Assembly (NCBI GenBank): GCA_008690995.1
Contig: VRMN01000007.1
Span: 496,001 to 560,000, forward strand
Direction of reading: 5' to 3'
Length of the DNA stretch: 64,000 nucleotides
DNA from: Porphyridium purpureum
Lineage: Eukaryota > Rhodophyta > Bangiophyceae > Porphyridiales > Porphyridiaceae
Shown here: positions 1 through 9,919 of the stretch, one piece after another
Position numbering within the stretch: the stretch's first letter is position 1
Layout: the number at the start of each line of letters is the position of its first letter
Program-made: the position numbers and the translations under genes
Notes under the pieces: model-generated
What the model saw: only the letters and a program-made list of their open reading frames with translations
Databases searched by the model: none
What the model was told of the DNA's origin: nothing

Positions 1-3000
1 GTGTGCACACCGCAGGAGCCGTTCTGCAGAGCCTTGGGGAGCCATTTGAAACAATTAAAGCATCGCTTCTGCTCCTGTTTTCTCTTTTTCCATAACAAGG
101 AGTGCACGAGCCGTGATACGGTCGGCTCGTTTGCACTGACGGCCACAAGCCACATTCGATTTTGAGCTCCATTTTGCAAGGTGGAGCGCATCAAAGCCAT
201 CAGTTGAGAGCTCTCAAACGGGTCGCTGCGTCCGCCAAAACCGCCCCTTGCACCCGGACCAGTAGGAACCGAGTCAAAGTTCATGATAACCAGCCCGTTC
301 CGATACTGCGTGAGGAGCTCATGCATGAGATTATGCCAATACACCGACATCGCGTCCTCCGTGGCACACTTGCTTGCTAAGAACAGCTCGCGACTTACAT
401 GCACAATGCGTGATGTGTTGCTCTCTTGTGCGAAATGAAAGTACAACGCAAGGAGATCGCTCTCCACGAGCTTGGCCGGGGCTACTTTGAACGAAAATGA
501 TACGTAGCGCTCCGGCTTTTCTCTACTCAATGGATCATATGGTCCTCTGAAGGCTTCGAGCTGTTCCGCCAGCATCCTGCGCGCCTCGTTGAGATACATA
601 TCCTTTAGATCCCAATGCCTTTTAAAAGTCTCTGTCAAGGCTACGTTGCCCATGCGTCCCTGGTACAAGTTCCCAAATATTTCTCTGCTGATGGGGAACA
701 AGTCGGCACGAAGAGTTGACACATCGTGACTCCACAGATCTTCAAATGCGTGCATAAAATCTCGGTATGTGCGGTATGTTCTGTAGGTTCGCCATGCTTC
801 TCCATACCTCTGTGAAAACCTCAGCAGCAATGAGAAAGTCTCGCACTCCCGCTGAAAGAGCATTTCGTCCGCTGCTGCATTGTTCGAACCAAAGGCTCTG
901 AGCAGATGCGGAAGCACGTAATCGTTGATATCTTTTGGCTCTAGCTCCTGGTGTCCCAGCGCAGAAAGCATGGAATTGATTCCGCATCTGCGAAAGAGGC
1001 CTAGCGTTGGGTCACCTGGCCTGAAATATTCTTCTACTGGCCTGTAGAAAAAATCATACTGCGCGTCAGTAAATTCTCTGCGGGCAAGTTGAACCTGAAT
1101 CTGATCTCGTTCGGCGGTCAAATCAATTAGAATCCGACCAGAACAGTTGTGCTGCTTGCGGCCCTGCTCAGAAACCAAGAACAATAACTCGTCGGCACGA
1201 GTAACCATGTTACTCAGAAGACGCGGGTTGCAAGGCCGTTTGTACGGCGCCATTATCGACGCTGCGTTGCGCGACGAAATCAGCAAGTCCTTTTCGTCTG
1301 CAAAATGCTCCAGCACTTCCTGGGCTATCTCGTATGCTTCCTGAGGAACCTGTACTTCTGTCGTTTGGGATGCGAGCTCAAACTTGGCGAGCTTGGAGGA
1401 TAGCCGGAGCAACACAGCCTTGATCTGAGCTGCGCCGTAATTTATCATCAAGTTGGTCACAAACAGCTCAAAGGCACATTTGGAGCACTGGCAGCGCTGG
1501 GTGTCGACCTCCAGCACGGAATTCGGGCGAGCGTGACCAGCAGTACCGAAGACATTGCGCGCTTGTTTCGCGCTCAGCACATGCACGAGCTCCAGGCGGC
1601 CCTTGTATGTCGGAGGGCCCACAAACAATTCCACGTGCATGCGTCGCCTGAACGCCTTGTCAATTTGCTCAGCGTGGTTAGTGGCCACGATCAAAAACAG
1701 ATTGGGAACGTCTTGCACGCCCTCGATGCAGGACAGAATCTGGCTGATAATGGATGAGTTTCCACCACCTTTGCCATCCTCGCGAGACTTTACAAGCCCT
1801 TCCACCTCGTCAATCACCAGGCACGCGAGACGCCACGGAATTGCCTTGGCGCGCTGAGCTAAAGCATAGATCATGCGCTCACTTTCGCCCACGAGCGGCT
1901 TCGAGAATGTTCCCGCCGTCATCGTTTCAGCAATCAGCTCAACCCCGAGCCCCTTGACGAGCTCCAGGATCAGCTGGGTTTTCCCAGTCCCGGGCGGACC
2001 CTTGAACATGATCCCGCGGGGCAAATTGGAGCTGTCCTCGAACAGACAGAGCCTTTCACGCATCTCGTCTACCACTTTCTCAATCCCTACCAGCTTGGAC
2101 CCAAGCTGAGCGATTGCATGCGTGAGTGCTTCCTCTTCAATGCTGAGATCAACCATTTTGGGATCAGGCTTGGCCTGCGAAGAGTACAGCAGGTAGCGCG
2201 CGAATGCGCGGAGTTCCTCGCGCAACTTTGGACCCATTATATCAACCCCCATGTCTATCTCTATCCCCGTCTCTGCTTCGGTCTCGGGTAAAACGCAAAT
2301 CTGTACCACATCTTCGATCACAAGCTCTGCGTCCGGGGCGTCAAAGCCATTGAGATTCTTGGTTCTGTCGATATCGAGCTGGATTGCGCCCTGTGGCAAA
2401 ATTCGTGAGCGCATTGCCGGTCCCGGGATGAGCGGGGCTTCGTTCTTGCCCTCCACTGGCTCACGAATTACCACATCCTCAAATATTTTCAGTATCATAC
2501 GGCGTTGTGGCTGCGGGTTGTGTGTTGGGCAGCACGTCATGCAGTGCGCATGGTTCTGACCGGGCACTTGCGCGTCCGCCTCATCCTTGAAAAGCTCCTT
2601 TTGCCTGCGAATCTGGTTGCGCACTGAGTCACGCACTTTGGTTTTGAAGTCATGTAGGTTCGCATCGGAGGCATGGTCTTCGTTGTTGAACATCGTACGC
2701 ACCACGTGATCCAGATACACTTGACGATTGAAGACTAAGCACACGCGCGGTGGTACATTCGCGGGCTCGTCATCTTTGGATATCGGAGAGGCAGACGATG
2801 AAGAAATGTCGTCTTCCTCAGTTCCATAGCCGTAATCGTCCATATCACCTGCGTCCTCTTCCTCGTCTCCTCCGTCCTCGACACCATCTTGCCGAGTCTG
2901 AACACCCTCGCGCGCGAATGTCTCCTCTACATGTGTAGGAACGGTCGCATTGTCCTCTGCGATTAGTGCGGCAGCGGATGCCAACGTGGATGCGGCATCC

Positions 3001-3002
3001 AT
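1..3002 (-). CDS. AAA+ ATPase with CHORD-like zinc tail, paralogue 1 (3' end beyond window)
   Basis: A minus-strand frame is open from the ATG at 3002-3000 to the window edge, so the last ~130 residues are missing. I read an acidic N-terminus (residues ~40-70, rich in D/E), then an AAA+ module: Walker A GPPGTGKT at about residue 334 (1980-2003), Walker B LVIDEVEGL, sensor I IVATN and an arginine-finger-like segment AFRRRM followed by a VGPP motif. After the ATPase core comes a CxCxxC cluster (RCQCSKC). The frame ends at the edge inside a CFNC...CGVH cluster. Order and spacing match the full-length paralogue at 37483-40614 along the whole length. The IDEVE and GPP signatures recall Pch2/TRIP13, but the flanking regions do not, so I assign no function beyond ATP-driven remodelling (inference). 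Uninterrupted and apparently functional. Confidence 0.85.
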   Translation of the reverse strand, partial: MDAASTLASAAALIAEDNATVPTHVEETFAREGVQTRQDGVEDGGDEEEDAGDMDDYGYGTEEDDISSSSASPISKDDEPANVPPRVCLVFNRQVYLDHVVRTMFNNEDHASDANLHDFKTKVRDSVRNQIRRQKELFKDEADAQVPGQNHAHCMTCCPTHNPQPQRRMILKIFEDVVIREPVEGKNEAPLIPGPAMRSRILPQGAIQLDIDRTKNLNGFDAPDAELVIEDVVQICVLPETEAETGIEIDMGVDIMGPKLREELRAFARYLLYSSQAKPDPKMVDLSIEEEALTHAIAQLGSKLVGIEKVVDEMRERLCLFEDSSNLPRGIMFKGPPGTGKTQLILELVKGLGVELIAETMTAGTFSKPLVGESERMIYALAQRAKAIPWRLACLVIDEVEGLVKSREDGKGGGNSSIISQILSCIEGVQDVPNLFLIVATNHAEQIDKAFRRRMHVELFVGPPTYKGRLELVHVLSAKQARNVFGTAGHARPNSVLEVDTQRCQCSKCAFELFVTNLMINYGAAQIKAVLLRLSSKLAKFELASQTTEVQVPQEAYEIAQEVLEHFADEKDLLISSRNAASIMAPYKRPCNPRLLSNMVTRADELLFLVSEQGRKQHNCSGRILIDLTAERDQIQVQLARREFTDAQYDFFYRPVEEYFRPGDPTLGLFRRCGINSMLSALGHQELEPKDINDYVLPHLLRAFGSNNAAADEMLFQRECETFSLLLRFSQRYGEAWRTYRTYRTYRDFMHAFEDLWSHDVSTLRADLFPISREIFGNLYQGRMGNVALTETFKRHWDLKDMYLNEARRMLAEQLEAFRGPYDPLSREKPERYVSFSFKVAPAKLVESDLLALYFHFAQESNTSRIVHVSRELFLASKCATEDAMSVYWHNLMHELLTQYRNGLVIMNFDSVPTGPGARGGFGGRSDPFESSQLMALMRSTLQNGAQNRMWLVAVSANEPTVSRLVHSLLWKKRKQEQKRCFNCFKWLPKALQNGSCGVH

Positions 3003-4122
3003 GTCTATGCACACCCTTTCAACTAACCACAACCCTTGATCAAGAAGCCAACCTACTTCCTCCAACTTGCACCCTTCAGCCCCTAATCCCTCACCTACCC
3101 ATCAGCCCCTAATCCCTTACCTACCCTTCAACTCGCGGTTCCTCCGCATCACAACTCTTGTGCGACAGTGTTTTATAGCGGCACGATGCCCGCACGATTC
3201 GCCGCGAAACTATGATTCCCGTGGAAAGTACATCGTGAATTTCGAAATTGTCGCACTTCTGTTGCTGCTTGTCGAAATACAGTAAGGACTTGAGAGACGA
3301 AACTCCCGTTCGATTCCCTCGTGCTGCTCCCAGGCTTTCGCCCGAAAGCATGTCTTCCGCTGCCCCTAAAAGTGCGTAATCGATATGTTCATGAAACTGT
3401 ATCCTCTGTTGTTAGCCGTTCCTTGTGAGAGAGATGCAGATGCGCAATACACGCGTTCACCTAGAGAACTCCATTGTATCAATGCAAAAACTCAACTTTT
3501 CTATCAAACTCGTTGTCTTCTTTTCAATATAGCTGACCGTTATCAAGCGATTAACCGGCACGCGCCCATACCGCTTCGGACACACTTGCGTGTGCGGCGG
3601 ACACCTGAGATATTCTAATGCCACTCCTTACATTCTCACACCAACCATGTCCTTGCGCAAAATTCAGTCTACTAAGACGTCGCCGCTCCACGTGGGCACG
3701 CCATTTATAGTTCGAGGTCTGCGGCCGCAAAAGACGAAACCTTTCTCGCGTTTGCGACCTCTGCTCATCCTTCGCATGTGCGCGGCAAATCAATCAGCCT
3801 CACTGGAGGTAGCATACTTCAAATTTCACAGGTTCCTGCCATCTTCCTCCTTTGCAGGCACTCCCAAAGACCCCAGGCCATTCCACGCACGCGCCTTGCT
3901 TCAATCCGCCAATGCCGCGGTAGCCATTGCTCACCAGCGGCAAGCGCACGATTTCCTATTGCATTCGGCACGTTCTTCGTGTCCACAACGGCCAATACCC
4001 TTTCTCCTTCGGCAAGGAGGTGCCCGCGGCGCGTTGGCAATCGCATCATCCTTGCACGCTTCGTCTTGACGAACACCCAAGAAATGTGCTCCAAGGCGCC
4101 CGCTCCTTTGCACCTGTTGCGC
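3003..4122. other. Upstream region of the AAA+ gene, no gene seen
   Basis: About 1.1 kb between the start of the AAA+ gene and the solo LTR. Only short overlapping frames in several phases, none with a recognisable domain. It presumably holds the promoter of the minus-strand ATPase gene. Confidence 0.5.
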
Positions 4123-4134
4123 TGTTCTCCGTTC

Positions 4135-4611
4135 AGTTGAAACCGTCACCGCGACACCAAGTTCCAAGCCGGAGTCGCGACAAGAATTGTAACCATTTCA
4201 ATTATCCCTTGCCAGCGCCGGAGTAGCACTCGTAACGGGCCTGTGGTATTGACGGCCTTTTGGGAACACCTGGCCGGCACACTGTAACGGGCAGCGCGAC
4301 TTCGCGGAATAGCGCCGCAGAATCGGAGCATCGCTGGAGCGGACACAAGCTGAGCAGCGGCGGGTATAAAAGCGCGAGTCTTTCGAGTAGTTTTCGGAGA
4401 TAGCCTAGACATTTTAAGAAGTAAGGAACTTTAAAGATATATGAGAGTTGTTTTCAGAAATCTGTCCCCGAGAAGCCGGAATTAGGACTCAGCTACCTTC
4501 TAGTCAACTCCTCCTTCAACACCAGAAGAGCGAATTTTGCTCTATCAAAAAGAAATGAAGCCGCGCTCGCAGCAGCGGACAGGTGCCCGCGCAGGGCCCC
4601 TGGCTTCAACT
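4135..4611 (+). repeat. 5' LTR of the copia element
   Basis: 477 bp, AGTTGAA...TTCAACT. It contains a TATA box (GGGTATAAAAG near 4362), which is the likely promoter for the genomic RNA. Confidence 0.93.
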
Positions 4612-7600
4612 GTTATGAGCCCAGAGGGTGCATCATTCAGCCCATCTGGTGTTCCGCAGCATAATGGTTTTGGATCATACGCGCGATATCGCAAAGACGT
4701 GGTGAACTGGGAAGCAGTTCAAGACGCTCTCCTCGCAGCAGGCGAGCCGCACAGCAGGAAGGCATACCCTAAGACGGTACGAGCCCTGCTTCTTCGTCAG
4801 AATCTGTCGGGCAATGCAGCAAGCATCGCACAAACAGTTCCTGACTCGCAGTTGGCTACAATGCATGGAGTAGAGAAACTTCTCTCCACTTTGGACCCCA
4901 TCAGCGTCGAGCGCCAAGCTGAGAAGCGCTTCATCGCGCATGGTGATCTTCTCCGGTGCCGTCGCACGGGTAGCGTAGATGGTTTTATCACAGCATTTCA
5001 AGCGCGCAAGGCAATGTTCATGGCGGAATACTTTGGTGGCGGTGTGGCACAGCTGCCAAAGGAACTTGAAGAAGTGCTTGCATATACCATGATTGCAAAC
5101 AGAGAGATTGGTGGTGCGGCCCAAGCTCAGGTGCTCATGTACGCACTGAAAGGAAAAGCTCCAGGTGAATTGCTTACTGTTGAAGATGCAGCGCAGGGTC
5201 TCCACCTAGTTGGCTTCGGCCAAGCGCACGCAGGTCGTGAATTGAAGCAAGTTGGGTCCCTTCTTGGGGACCAAAACCGTACGGATGGAAAGAAGGAGCG
5301 CCTCAAGGAAATGAAAAGGAAGACGAAGTGCAAGGTTTGCAATCAGAAGGGGCATTGGGCAGGCGATACGGAGTGCGCAGGAGTATCGGAAGGATTTTTG
5401 GGAGAGGATAAATACGCATCTTCCATTTATTCCCTCGTTTCCTCCCACTCTGCTACTCATAACCCCCTGCTTACTACCCCACAGCTATCACTTCTCTCTG
5501 CTTGCAAGAATATGCCCATTCAGGTCATCCAAGACACAGGGTCCCCTCAGTCAATCGGAGGAGAGACAGAGCTGAAACGGTTGGCAGAGAAAGCGGGCAG
5601 TCATTTTAATTTGGAGCCGAAGCGGAAGAATGATCCTGATAGGCATCGCTTCGGCATATCTGGACCAGCCGCACCCATTGTAGGACGCTTCAATGTGATG
5701 CTGAATGGTTATCCGGTAAGCTTTCTTGTAAGGAAAAGCCCATGTCCAATCCTACTCGGTGCTGATGTGCTGGATCTCTGCACTATCGACGGACCCGGAA
5801 ACCAAATTCGTACAAAGGAAGGCAATCTTCTATGCCATACGCAGGGCCTACAGTCGGGCCACAAATTGTGTATCTTTAATTCGATTTCATCCTTTCTGTC
5901 AATCCAGGAATATGTGGACAAGGGTCGCCGAATCCATGCAAGAACACACGCAACGGCTGATCAGATCGCTATGCTTATGGTACGGGCCGGTGAAGCTTCA
6001 CAAGAAGAAGCAGACCGAGGAGCCGAAGCCCTCTCGAAGATAGTGCAAAGGTGTGGTCCGTGCTTCCGTACCACCCTGCCGACGCATCAAGCCAAGGTCT
6101 CGGTTACTCCCATTTTTCTCAACTTCAATGAGCGCGTTGGTGTCGATATTGTTTACCTGCGCAAGGTTCCATTCTTACACATTTGCGACACAGCCACGGG
6201 ATACTCAGAGATAGGGTGCGCAGGAGGCAAACGTGGGCAAAAGGCGCTTGCAAGAGTTTTTGAAACGCAATGGGTTTACCGCCATGGAGCCCCACAGGTG
6301 GCCATGGCAGACGGAGAGTTTGAGGGAGGCACAGCCTGGCTAAAAATGCTCGAGACGCATGGAATTCAGCCAGCTAAGCTTCCATCCCGCCACAGCCGGA
6401 AGAATGGCATTACCGAGCGAAAACACAGAGAGATCCGCAAGTTTTTTGAGCGTCTGTGCGAACCAGTGGAAGGTTTTAATGAGATTGTGGAGAAGGCGAC
6501 GATTGCTAGCCATTTAGCCAATTGTCAAAGCGGTTCACGCCTTGCATCTTCGTTTGAGCTCGTCAGGGGATATGCACCTCACATACCTGGAGGTATACCC
6601 CTACCCGAAGAAGTACGCCGTGCAGATGAAAGGAGACGCGCGCGGCAGAAACTTTTACGATTGAAGCACTCCAAGGCGATAAAATTCAAAACGAACTATC
6701 AGGTCGGCGATCGGGTATTCGTGCACATAGCGGAAGGGAAAGCAAGAAATTGGTTGGAGGCACGAGTCAAGGCGATCACCGACGGCGGCATTGAAATCGG
6801 TAGCAGCCGGGCAAAACGACACATCGCATTCGAAGATGTAATGCCAGAGCGAGAACTGGTAGATGATATTGGAGCAGATGTTGTTCAAGATGTGGAAGAA
6901 AGTCAAGACGCGGTTGAGCAACCGGAGGAAGACCAAGAAGAATTACCAAGCTTCGGTGACGCTCCTCTGGAAGACAATGCCGACTTTGTTCCCCGCGCCG
7001 CTGAGTCTAACAATGACGGACTTCCAATGGAAGCAGCTATTCCCGAAGAGTTGGCCTCAACAAGAGTAACAGAAGGTGCTACTGGTCTCATTGTTGAAGA
7101 AACATCTACGGGCATGAAACCGGCAACATCCGAAAGCTCTCAGCAAGCAATCACCGAAGCAAAAGAAAATGCTATTTCTCACGAGGAAACAAGTTTTGAG
7201 GATTCAACAGGCACAGAAAAACGTGTGAGACCACTGCAAGAGGGGTCTGATAGCGAAGAGCAAGAAATCAAGCGCAGGCACTTTGCAGCGGACGGCAACG
7301 TTGACACATCTCCGAATGAATTAGTGACAAAAGACAAGGAGGATGAAGATCAACGTGCCCACTTAAAACGAATGCCTAACGACACTGGTGATTTCGGGAA
7401 AGCAAACAACGCCGACATTCATGACATCAAACGTGTAAGGAGGGATCGAAAGCGGAAGACGCCGGAGACTCCAGTGCGTGCATCCAGCCGGGTACGACGC
7501 CGAACACAGCGACTGATAGAGATTTATCTTGGTGAGCATGACTATGTTGCAAGGGTGGAGGAGATATTTGGAACAAATCCATTTTCATATAATAAGGCGA

Positions 7601-9213
7601 TGAATTGTGGTCTACCGCCGAATATTTTCGAGGAAGCGCTGACACGTGAACTCCAGGTGTGGAACGGTGCATATGAAGAGGTTGACGTGTCCCAAATCCC
7701 GTCCGGTGCGAATGTGATAGGATGCCACGTGCTCTTTAATGTCAAACCTGCAGCTGGTAACAAGCAGCGCAGGCTGAAGGCTCGACTAGTTCTACACGGT
7801 CATCGAGACAAGGAAAGATCAATGGTACGTGGTGATGCACCCGTACCAAACAGCAACGCTCAACGGCTCGTGGCAAGTATTTGTGCAGCCATGGGTTGGC
7901 AAGCTTTCAATGGCGACGTGGAAGGGGCTTATATGAAAAGCGGACCAGCACCTAGGTTGATTTTCGTGCGACTACCACCTTTCTTGGAGGCCAGACGACG
8001 TACACTGTGGAAACTTCTCAAGATGCCTTACGGCTTGCGTGATGCCGGAAGGCAGTGGTTGAAGTGCAGCGATGGAGAACTACGGAACATGGGTCTCCGT
8101 CAATCTCTGTTCTTTCCACAAATCTTTTTCTCGCCATCGCGCAACCTACTTTTAGCCAAATATGTGGATGACATCTTTGGATGTGGAACCAAGGAAGCTG
8201 TAACAGCCTTCCTCGTGCAATTTGAAAAGCGTTTCAAATTAGGCACGCGAGTGCTTGCCCCAGAAAGCATGCGCTTCGTCGGCTGGAATGTCGAAACGTC
8301 GAGTGACAGGATCACTCTCAATCAACGCGACTATGCGGCAGAAATTGAAGCACTTGAAGTACCTAAAGACAAGGCGACAGTCGTGGATAAGGACCACAAG
8401 GACTATCTCAAGCTCTGTGGCAAGCTCAATTGGCTAGGTCATCGAACAAGTCCTGTGGCGGCCTTCGCTGCATCCTTTCTTTTACAAAGAGCGGCACATC
8501 TTTCCGTTCATGATTTACGTCTCGCCAATGGAGTACTGAAAGAGTGCAAGAGACAGCCGAACTGCCTATCATTCAAGAAGGTACTTAATCGCCCGTGCAG
8601 AGGCAAGGACTTCGCTCATATGTGGGAGAAGGCTGTAATCGAAGTATTTACGGACGCAGGCTTCCCACATGGAAAGGAATTGCCGCATGCTCAATTGGGC
8701 ATTGCCATCGGACTGACCTGGAAGTCAAGAATATCAGTGTCACATCTTGTGGAATGGGGGTCGCGGAGAATGCGAAAGGTTGTTTACAGCACTCCACATG
8801 CGGAGCTGCTGGCTATAACCCAAGGTTATGCAGCGGCCAAGCTGATCCAGGCGTTTTTCTACGAATTCGCGCAAGTCAAGGTTCCTATCCATGCATTTAC
8901 GGACTCAAAAGGGATGCAAGCGAATCTAACCACCAGTTCATGCGACATTGAAAAATTTCTGCGTCTTGACGCTGCCTTGATTCGCCATGAACTAGAAACC
9001 GGAGAGCTCCAGCAACTCACGTGGATTCGCGGCAATAGGAATCCCGCAGACTGTCTCACCAAGCGGGTCACTGGCACAGGTCAGGTAATCCTCAGAAATT
9101 GGATTGAGGAGAGCGCTTTGTCCCACTTCCAAGAAAGTGGCACAAAGGGGGGCAGAGTTGAAACCGTCACCGCGACACCAAGTTCCAAGCCGGAGTCGCG
9201 ACAAGAATTGTAA
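4537..9213 (+). CDS. copia Gag-Pol polyprotein
   Basis: A single 1,558-residue frame. Gag fills about the first 260 residues and ends with a zinc knuckle CKVCNQKGHWAGDTEC (residue ~265). An aspartic protease DTGSP is at ~333. Integrase has the core Asp at ~537 (VGVDIVYL), a second in MADGEFEGG and the Glu in NGITERKHRE. A long acidic linker follows. Reverse transcriptase has FNGDVEGAYM and YVDDIFG at ~1209, and RNase H has VFTDAGFP at ~1373 and AFTDSKGM. Integrase before RT is diagnostic of Ty1/copia. The frame opens inside the 5' LTR, but Met27 (4615) lies in the primer-binding site and is the more likely start. The stop is in the 3' LTR. Confidence 0.93.
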   Translation: MLYQKEMKPRSQQRTGARAGPLASTVMSPEGASFSPSGVPQHNGFGSYARYRKDVVNWEAVQDALLAAGEPHSRKAYPKTVRALLLRQNLSGNAASIAQTVPDSQLATMHGVEKLLSTLDPISVERQAEKRFIAHGDLLRCRRTGSVDGFITAFQARKAMFMAEYFGGGVAQLPKELEEVLAYTMIANREIGGAAQAQVLMYALKGKAPGELLTVEDAAQGLHLVGFGQAHAGRELKQVGSLLGDQNRTDGKKERLKEMKRKTKCKVCNQKGHWAGDTECAGVSEGFLGEDKYASSIYSLVSSHSATHNPLLTTPQLSLLSACKNMPIQVIQDTGSPQSIGGETELKRLAEKAGSHFNLEPKRKNDPDRHRFGISGPAAPIVGRFNVMLNGYPVSFLVRKSPCPILLGADVLDLCTIDGPGNQIRTKEGNLLCHTQGLQSGHKLCIFNSISSFLSIQEYVDKGRRIHARTHATADQIAMLMVRAGEASQEEADRGAEALSKIVQRCGPCFRTTLPTHQAKVSVTPIFLNFNERVGVDIVYLRKVPFLHICDTATGYSEIGCAGGKRGQKALARVFETQWVYRHGAPQVAMADGEFEGGTAWLKMLETHGIQPAKLPSRHSRKNGITERKHREIRKFFERLCEPVEGFNEIVEKATIASHLANCQSGSRLASSFELVRGYAPHIPGGIPLPEEVRRADERRRARQKLLRLKHSKAIKFKTNYQVGDRVFVHIAEGKARNWLEARVKAITDGGIEIGSSRAKRHIAFEDVMPERELVDDIGADVVQDVEESQDAVEQPEEDQEELPSFGDAPLEDNADFVPRAAESNNDGLPMEAAIPEELASTRVTEGATGLIVEETSTGMKPATSESSQQAITEAKENAISHEETSFEDSTGTEKRVRPLQEGSDSEEQEIKRRHFAADGNVDTSPNELVTKDKEDEDQRAHLKRMPNDTGDFGKANNADIHDIKRVRRDRKRKTPETPVRASSRVRRRTQRLIEIYLGEHDYVARVEEIFGTNPFSYNKAMNCGLPPNIFEEALTRELQVWNGAYEEVDVSQIPSGANVIGCHVLFNVKPAAGNKQRRLKARLVLHGHRDKERSMVRGDAPVPNSNAQRLVASICAAMGWQAFNGDVEGAYMKSGPAPRLIFVRLPPFLEARRRTLWKLLKMPYGLRDAGRQWLKCSDGELRNMGLRQSLFFPQIFFSPSRNLLLAKYVDDIFGCGTKEAVTAFLVQFEKRFKLGTRVLAPESMRFVGWNVETSSDRITLNQRDYAAEIEALEVPKDKATVVDKDHKDYLKLCGKLNWLGHRTSPVAAFAASFLLQRAAHLSVHDLRLANGVLKECKRQPNCLSFKKVLNRPCRGKDFAHMWEKAVIEVFTDAGFPHGKELPHAQLGIAIGLTWKSRISVSHLVEWGSRRMRKVVYSTPHAELLAITQGYAAAKLIQAFFYEFAQVKVPIHAFTDSKGMQANLTTSSCDIEKFLRLDAALIRHELETGELQQLTWIRGNRNPADCLTKRVTGTGQVILRNWIEESALSHFQESGTKGGRVETVTATPSSKPESRQEL

Positions 9214-9632
9214 CCATTTCAATTATCCCTTGCCAGCGCCGGAGTAGCACTCGTAACGGGCCTGTGGTATTGACGGCCTTTTGGGAACACCTGGCCGGCA
9301 CACTGTAACGGGCAGCGCGACTTCGCGGAATAGCGCCGCAGAATCGGAGCATCGCTGGAGCGGACACAAGCTGAGCAGCGGCGGGTATAAAAGCGCGAGT
9401 CTTTCGAGTAGTTTTCGGAGATAGCCTAGACATTTTAAGAAGTAAGGAACTTTAAAGATATATGAGAGTTGTTTTCAGAAATCTGTCCCCGAGAAGCCGG
9501 AATTAGGACTCAGCTACCTTCTAGTCAACTCCTCCTTCAACACCAGAAGAGCGAATTTTGCTCTATCAAAAAGAAATGAAGCCGCGCTCGCAGCAGCGGA
9601 CAGGTGCCCGCGCAGGGCCCCTGGCTTCAACT
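9156..9632 (+). repeat. 3' LTR of the copia element
   Basis: 477 bp, the same length as the 5' LTR and, by eye, the same sequence. Preceded by a polypurine tract and followed by the CGTTC target duplication. Confidence 0.93.
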
Positions 9633-9919
9633 CGTTCGACCCCAGTCACCTAGAACGGTTCGGTTAATCCGAAACCGTTAAACCGTTAGGCCGTTTAACC
9701 GTTTCTAGAAGCTGCTAGAGGTTCCAGAACCTTCTAGACGCGCGCAGAAATGCCAATGATTTGCATTGTCATTTCTCTTGGCGCCTCGCTGTCCCTGGCG
9801 GCAGTAAGGGTATAAAAAGGCGACGCGTCTGTCCGGACTAGCCGGTCAGGTCTTGCTCGGAGAGAGAGAGAAGAGGTAAGACGCAGAGAGTAAAAAGGCA
9901 CAGCATTGGTAACATGCGC

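Larger units (their letters stand above)
4135..9632 (+). mobile_element. Ty1/copia LTR retrotransposon, looks whole
   Basis: A 5.5-kb element with two 477-bp LTRs that look identical by eye, ending in the inverted repeat AGTTGAA/TTCAACT and flanked by CGTTC (4130-4134, 9633-9637). The primer-binding site directly follows the 5' LTR (4612-4624) and is complementary to the anticodon region of initiator tRNA-Met, as in Drosophila copia. A purine tract (about 9144-9155) precedes the 3' LTR. One long frame carries the order Gag-protease-integrase-RT-RNase H. No breaks seen. Identical LTRs mean a recent insertion. Confidence 0.95.
4123..9914 (+). repeat. Solo gypsy-type LTR split by a copia insertion
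   Basis: The first 12 bases (4123-4134) and 9633-9914 together match, in reverse orientation, the 297-bp LTR of the gypsy element at 17974-23433. The outer ends are TGTT...AACA. The flanks carry a 5-bp target duplication TGCGC at 4118-4122 and 9915-9919. The copia element sits after base 12, with its own duplication CGTTC. The solo LTR differs from the LTRs of the intact gypsy copy at many positions, so it is an older member of the same family. It keeps the TATA-like GTATAAAAAGG (near 9811) and one perfect heat-shock element (9721-9735). Confidence 0.9.
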
